Assembly: GCA_024709105.1 (NCBI GenBank)
Contig: JANJXJ010000063.1
Span: 1-43,252 of the forward strand
Length of the DNA stretch: 43,252 nucleotides
Direction of reading: 5' to 3'
DNA from: Lentimicrobium sp.
GTDB lineage: Bacteria > Bacteroidota > Bacteroidia > Bacteroidales > Lentimicrobiaceae
Part shown: in pieces, positions 42,110 through 43,252 of the stretch
Layout of the letters: the number at the start of each line of letters is the position of its first letter
Numbering within the stretch: position 1 is the stretch's first letter
The notes under the pieces: model-generated
What the model was told of the DNA's origin: nothing
Databases searched by the model: none
Seen by the model: the letters and a program-made list of their open reading frames with translations, nothing else
Made by a program: the position numbers and the translations under genes

Positions 42110-43252
42110 ATGAAAATAGCCCTGGCACAACACAATTTTATAATTGGTGATTTTGAAAAAAACGCACAAATCATAGCCTCTTCCATCGAAAAGGCGAAAA
42201 TTGCCGGTGCCGGCCTGATTGTTTTCCCTGAGCTGGCCATTACCGGTTACCCACCGCGTGATTTTCTGGAATTCACTGATTTTATTAACAAAACAACTCA
42301 GGCGATTCATGGACTTGCTCAGATTTGTCATGGCATTGCTGCCCTGATCGGAGGCCCAGCGCCAAACCATAGCGGAGGCGGTAAGCCATTGTACAATGCG
42401 GCCTGGCTGCTGCAGGATGGATCAGTTAAACAACTTTTCTACAAAAGTCTCCTTCCGAATTATGATGTGTTTGATGAATACCGGTATTTTGAACCAGCCT
42501 CTGAGTTTGCAGTAGCTGAGGTCAATGGCCATAAACTTGCAGTTACCATATGCGAGGACATATGGAATATTGATGAAGTGCCCATGTACAAAAGGTTTCC
42601 GCTTGATGAAGTGGCGCATCTGAATCCTGAAATTATTATCAATATTGCTGCTTCTCCCTTTCATTACAATCAGGGGCAAATGAGGCGCAGAGTGCTGCGC
42701 GAAACGGCATTAAGATATAAAAAGCCAGTGGTTTATGTTAATCACGCTGGTGCCCAAACCGAGCTCATCTTCGATGGGGATTCCATGGCCTGCGACAGCG
42801 GAGGCAATGTCAGAGTAAATCTGCCACTCTTTACCGATGCGTTTCAGGTAATTGAGATTGATGCAACCTGGTACAACAATACTCCAGCCTCCGAAATTGT
42901 GCTTGATGAAGAACATCGTGATATAGCCCTTATACACGATGCACTGGTTACCGGTATCCGCGATTATTTCAGAAAAATGGGTTTCACCAAAGCCATTCTT
43001 GGCCTTTCGGGAGGAATTGACTCGGCAGTAACACTGGCGCTTGCAGCCGAAGCACTTGGAGCAGATCAGGTAAGAGGCGTTATGCTACCGGGTAAATTTT
43101 CTTCACAGCATAGCATTGATGATGCCCGGGCTCTGGCTCAGAATCTCGGTTGTCCGCACGATCTCATTTCTATTGACAAGGCATTTTCGGCTTTTGAAGA
43201 CACACTGGAACCCTGGTTCAAAGGCTTGCCATTCGGTCTTACCGAAGAGAAC
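42110..43252 (+). CDS. nadE: Glutamine-dependent NAD+ synthetase NadE, partial (right edge)
   Basis: The window holds the first 381 codons of a two-domain NAD+ synthetase, which amidates nicotinic acid adenine dinucleotide using glutamine-derived ammonia and ATP. The N-terminal nitrilase-type glutaminase domain shows the complete Glu-Lys-Cys triad: Glu41 in FPELAITGYPPRDF, Lys112 in FYKSLLPNYDVFDE and Cys148 in TICEDIWN. The synthetase domain begins with the PP-loop LGLSGGIDSAVTLALAAE (about residue 300 onward) and continues through VMLPGKFSS. The frame is open to the right edge, so the C-terminus is missing. The ATG at 42110 gives the standard MKIALAQHNFIIGDFEKN start. Confidence 0.97.
   Translation, partial: MKIALAQHNFIIGDFEKNAQIIASSIEKAKIAGAGLIVFPELAITGYPPRDFLEFTDFINKTTQAIHGLAQICHGIAALIGGPAPNHSGGGKPLYNAAWLLQDGSVKQLFYKSLLPNYDVFDEYRYFEPASEFAVAEVNGHKLAVTICEDIWNIDEVPMYKRFPLDEVAHLNPEIIINIAASPFHYNQGQMRRRVLRETALRYKKPVVYVNHAGAQTELIFDGDSMACDSGGNVRVNLPLFTDAFQVIEIDATWYNNTPASEIVLDEEHRDIALIHDALVTGIRDYFRKMGFTKAILGLSGGIDSAVTLALAAEALGADQVRGVMLPGKFSSQHSIDDARALAQNLGCPHDLISIDKAFSAFEDTLEPWFKGLPFGLTEEN

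Noticed and set aside
43150-43170. CCGCACGA sequence in nadE as another REP copy
   Set aside because: Only eight bases match, there is no second arm, and it lies inside conserved coding sequence.

Overview
The window reads as chromosomal DNA of a member of the Bacteroidota, most likely a Bacteroidales-type lineage. The reasons are the gliding/type IX secretion (T9SS) lipoproteins GldH and GldB, two peptidases ending in T9SS-type C-terminal sorting domains, the long Bacteroidota form of SecA, a DUF5686 outer-membrane protein, an RprXY-like two-component pair, weak Shine-Dalgarno signals, and many -7 elements of the TAnnTTTG type. There are no plasmid, phage or integrative-element genes. The only mobile-type locus is a REP-associated tyrosine transposase (RAYT) with a five-copy hairpin array. 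No rRNA, tRNA or CRISPR was recognised.

Layout. 1-7.05 kb, minus strand: priA, then ricT (PSP1), gldH, a class A penicillin-binding protein and the start of a membrane protein cut by the left edge. 7.3-12.9 kb: a YpfJ-type metallopeptidase, a DUF1289 protein (minus), comM, a methyltransferase, an orphan LolD/MacB-type ATPase, a PduO-type cobalamin adenosyltransferase and a DUF2795 protein. 13-20 kb, plus strand: secA, a secreted M28 peptidase, pyrH and frr. 20-27.2 kb, mainly minus: an AI-2E-type permease, a DUF5686 protein, CHAD (plus), a MazG-like pyrophosphohydrolase, and a response regulator/histidine kinase pair divergent from a small secreted Cys/Lys-rich protein. 27.3-30.6 kb, plus: that small protein, OsmC, an FlK-like thioesterase, an rRNA-type methyltransferase and a beta-barrel protein. 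30.6-31.4 kb: hairpin array and RAYT. 31.5-35.8 kb, minus: PAP2-like protein, GNAT acetyltransferase, AlkD-like repair protein and a secreted M1 peptidase. 36.3-39.3 kb, plus: tolC-like and hlyD/macA-like genes. 39.4-43.25 kb: gldB and a beta-barrel protein (minus), then a beta-barrel protein and a partial nadE (plus).

How it works together. Much of the window concerns the cell envelope and protein export: SecA moves preproteins, the T9SS would export the two CTD-bearing peptidases, GldB and GldH belong to that gliding/secretion gene set, and PBP1A builds peptidoglycan. Core information genes (priA, pyrH, frr, the methyltransferase) are interspersed.

The two loci most worth attention are the hairpin array abutting its RAYT (30.56-31.4 kb) and the two-component system (25.2-27.6 kb), whose sensor domain carries four cysteines and which diverges from a small exported protein that also carries four cysteines.
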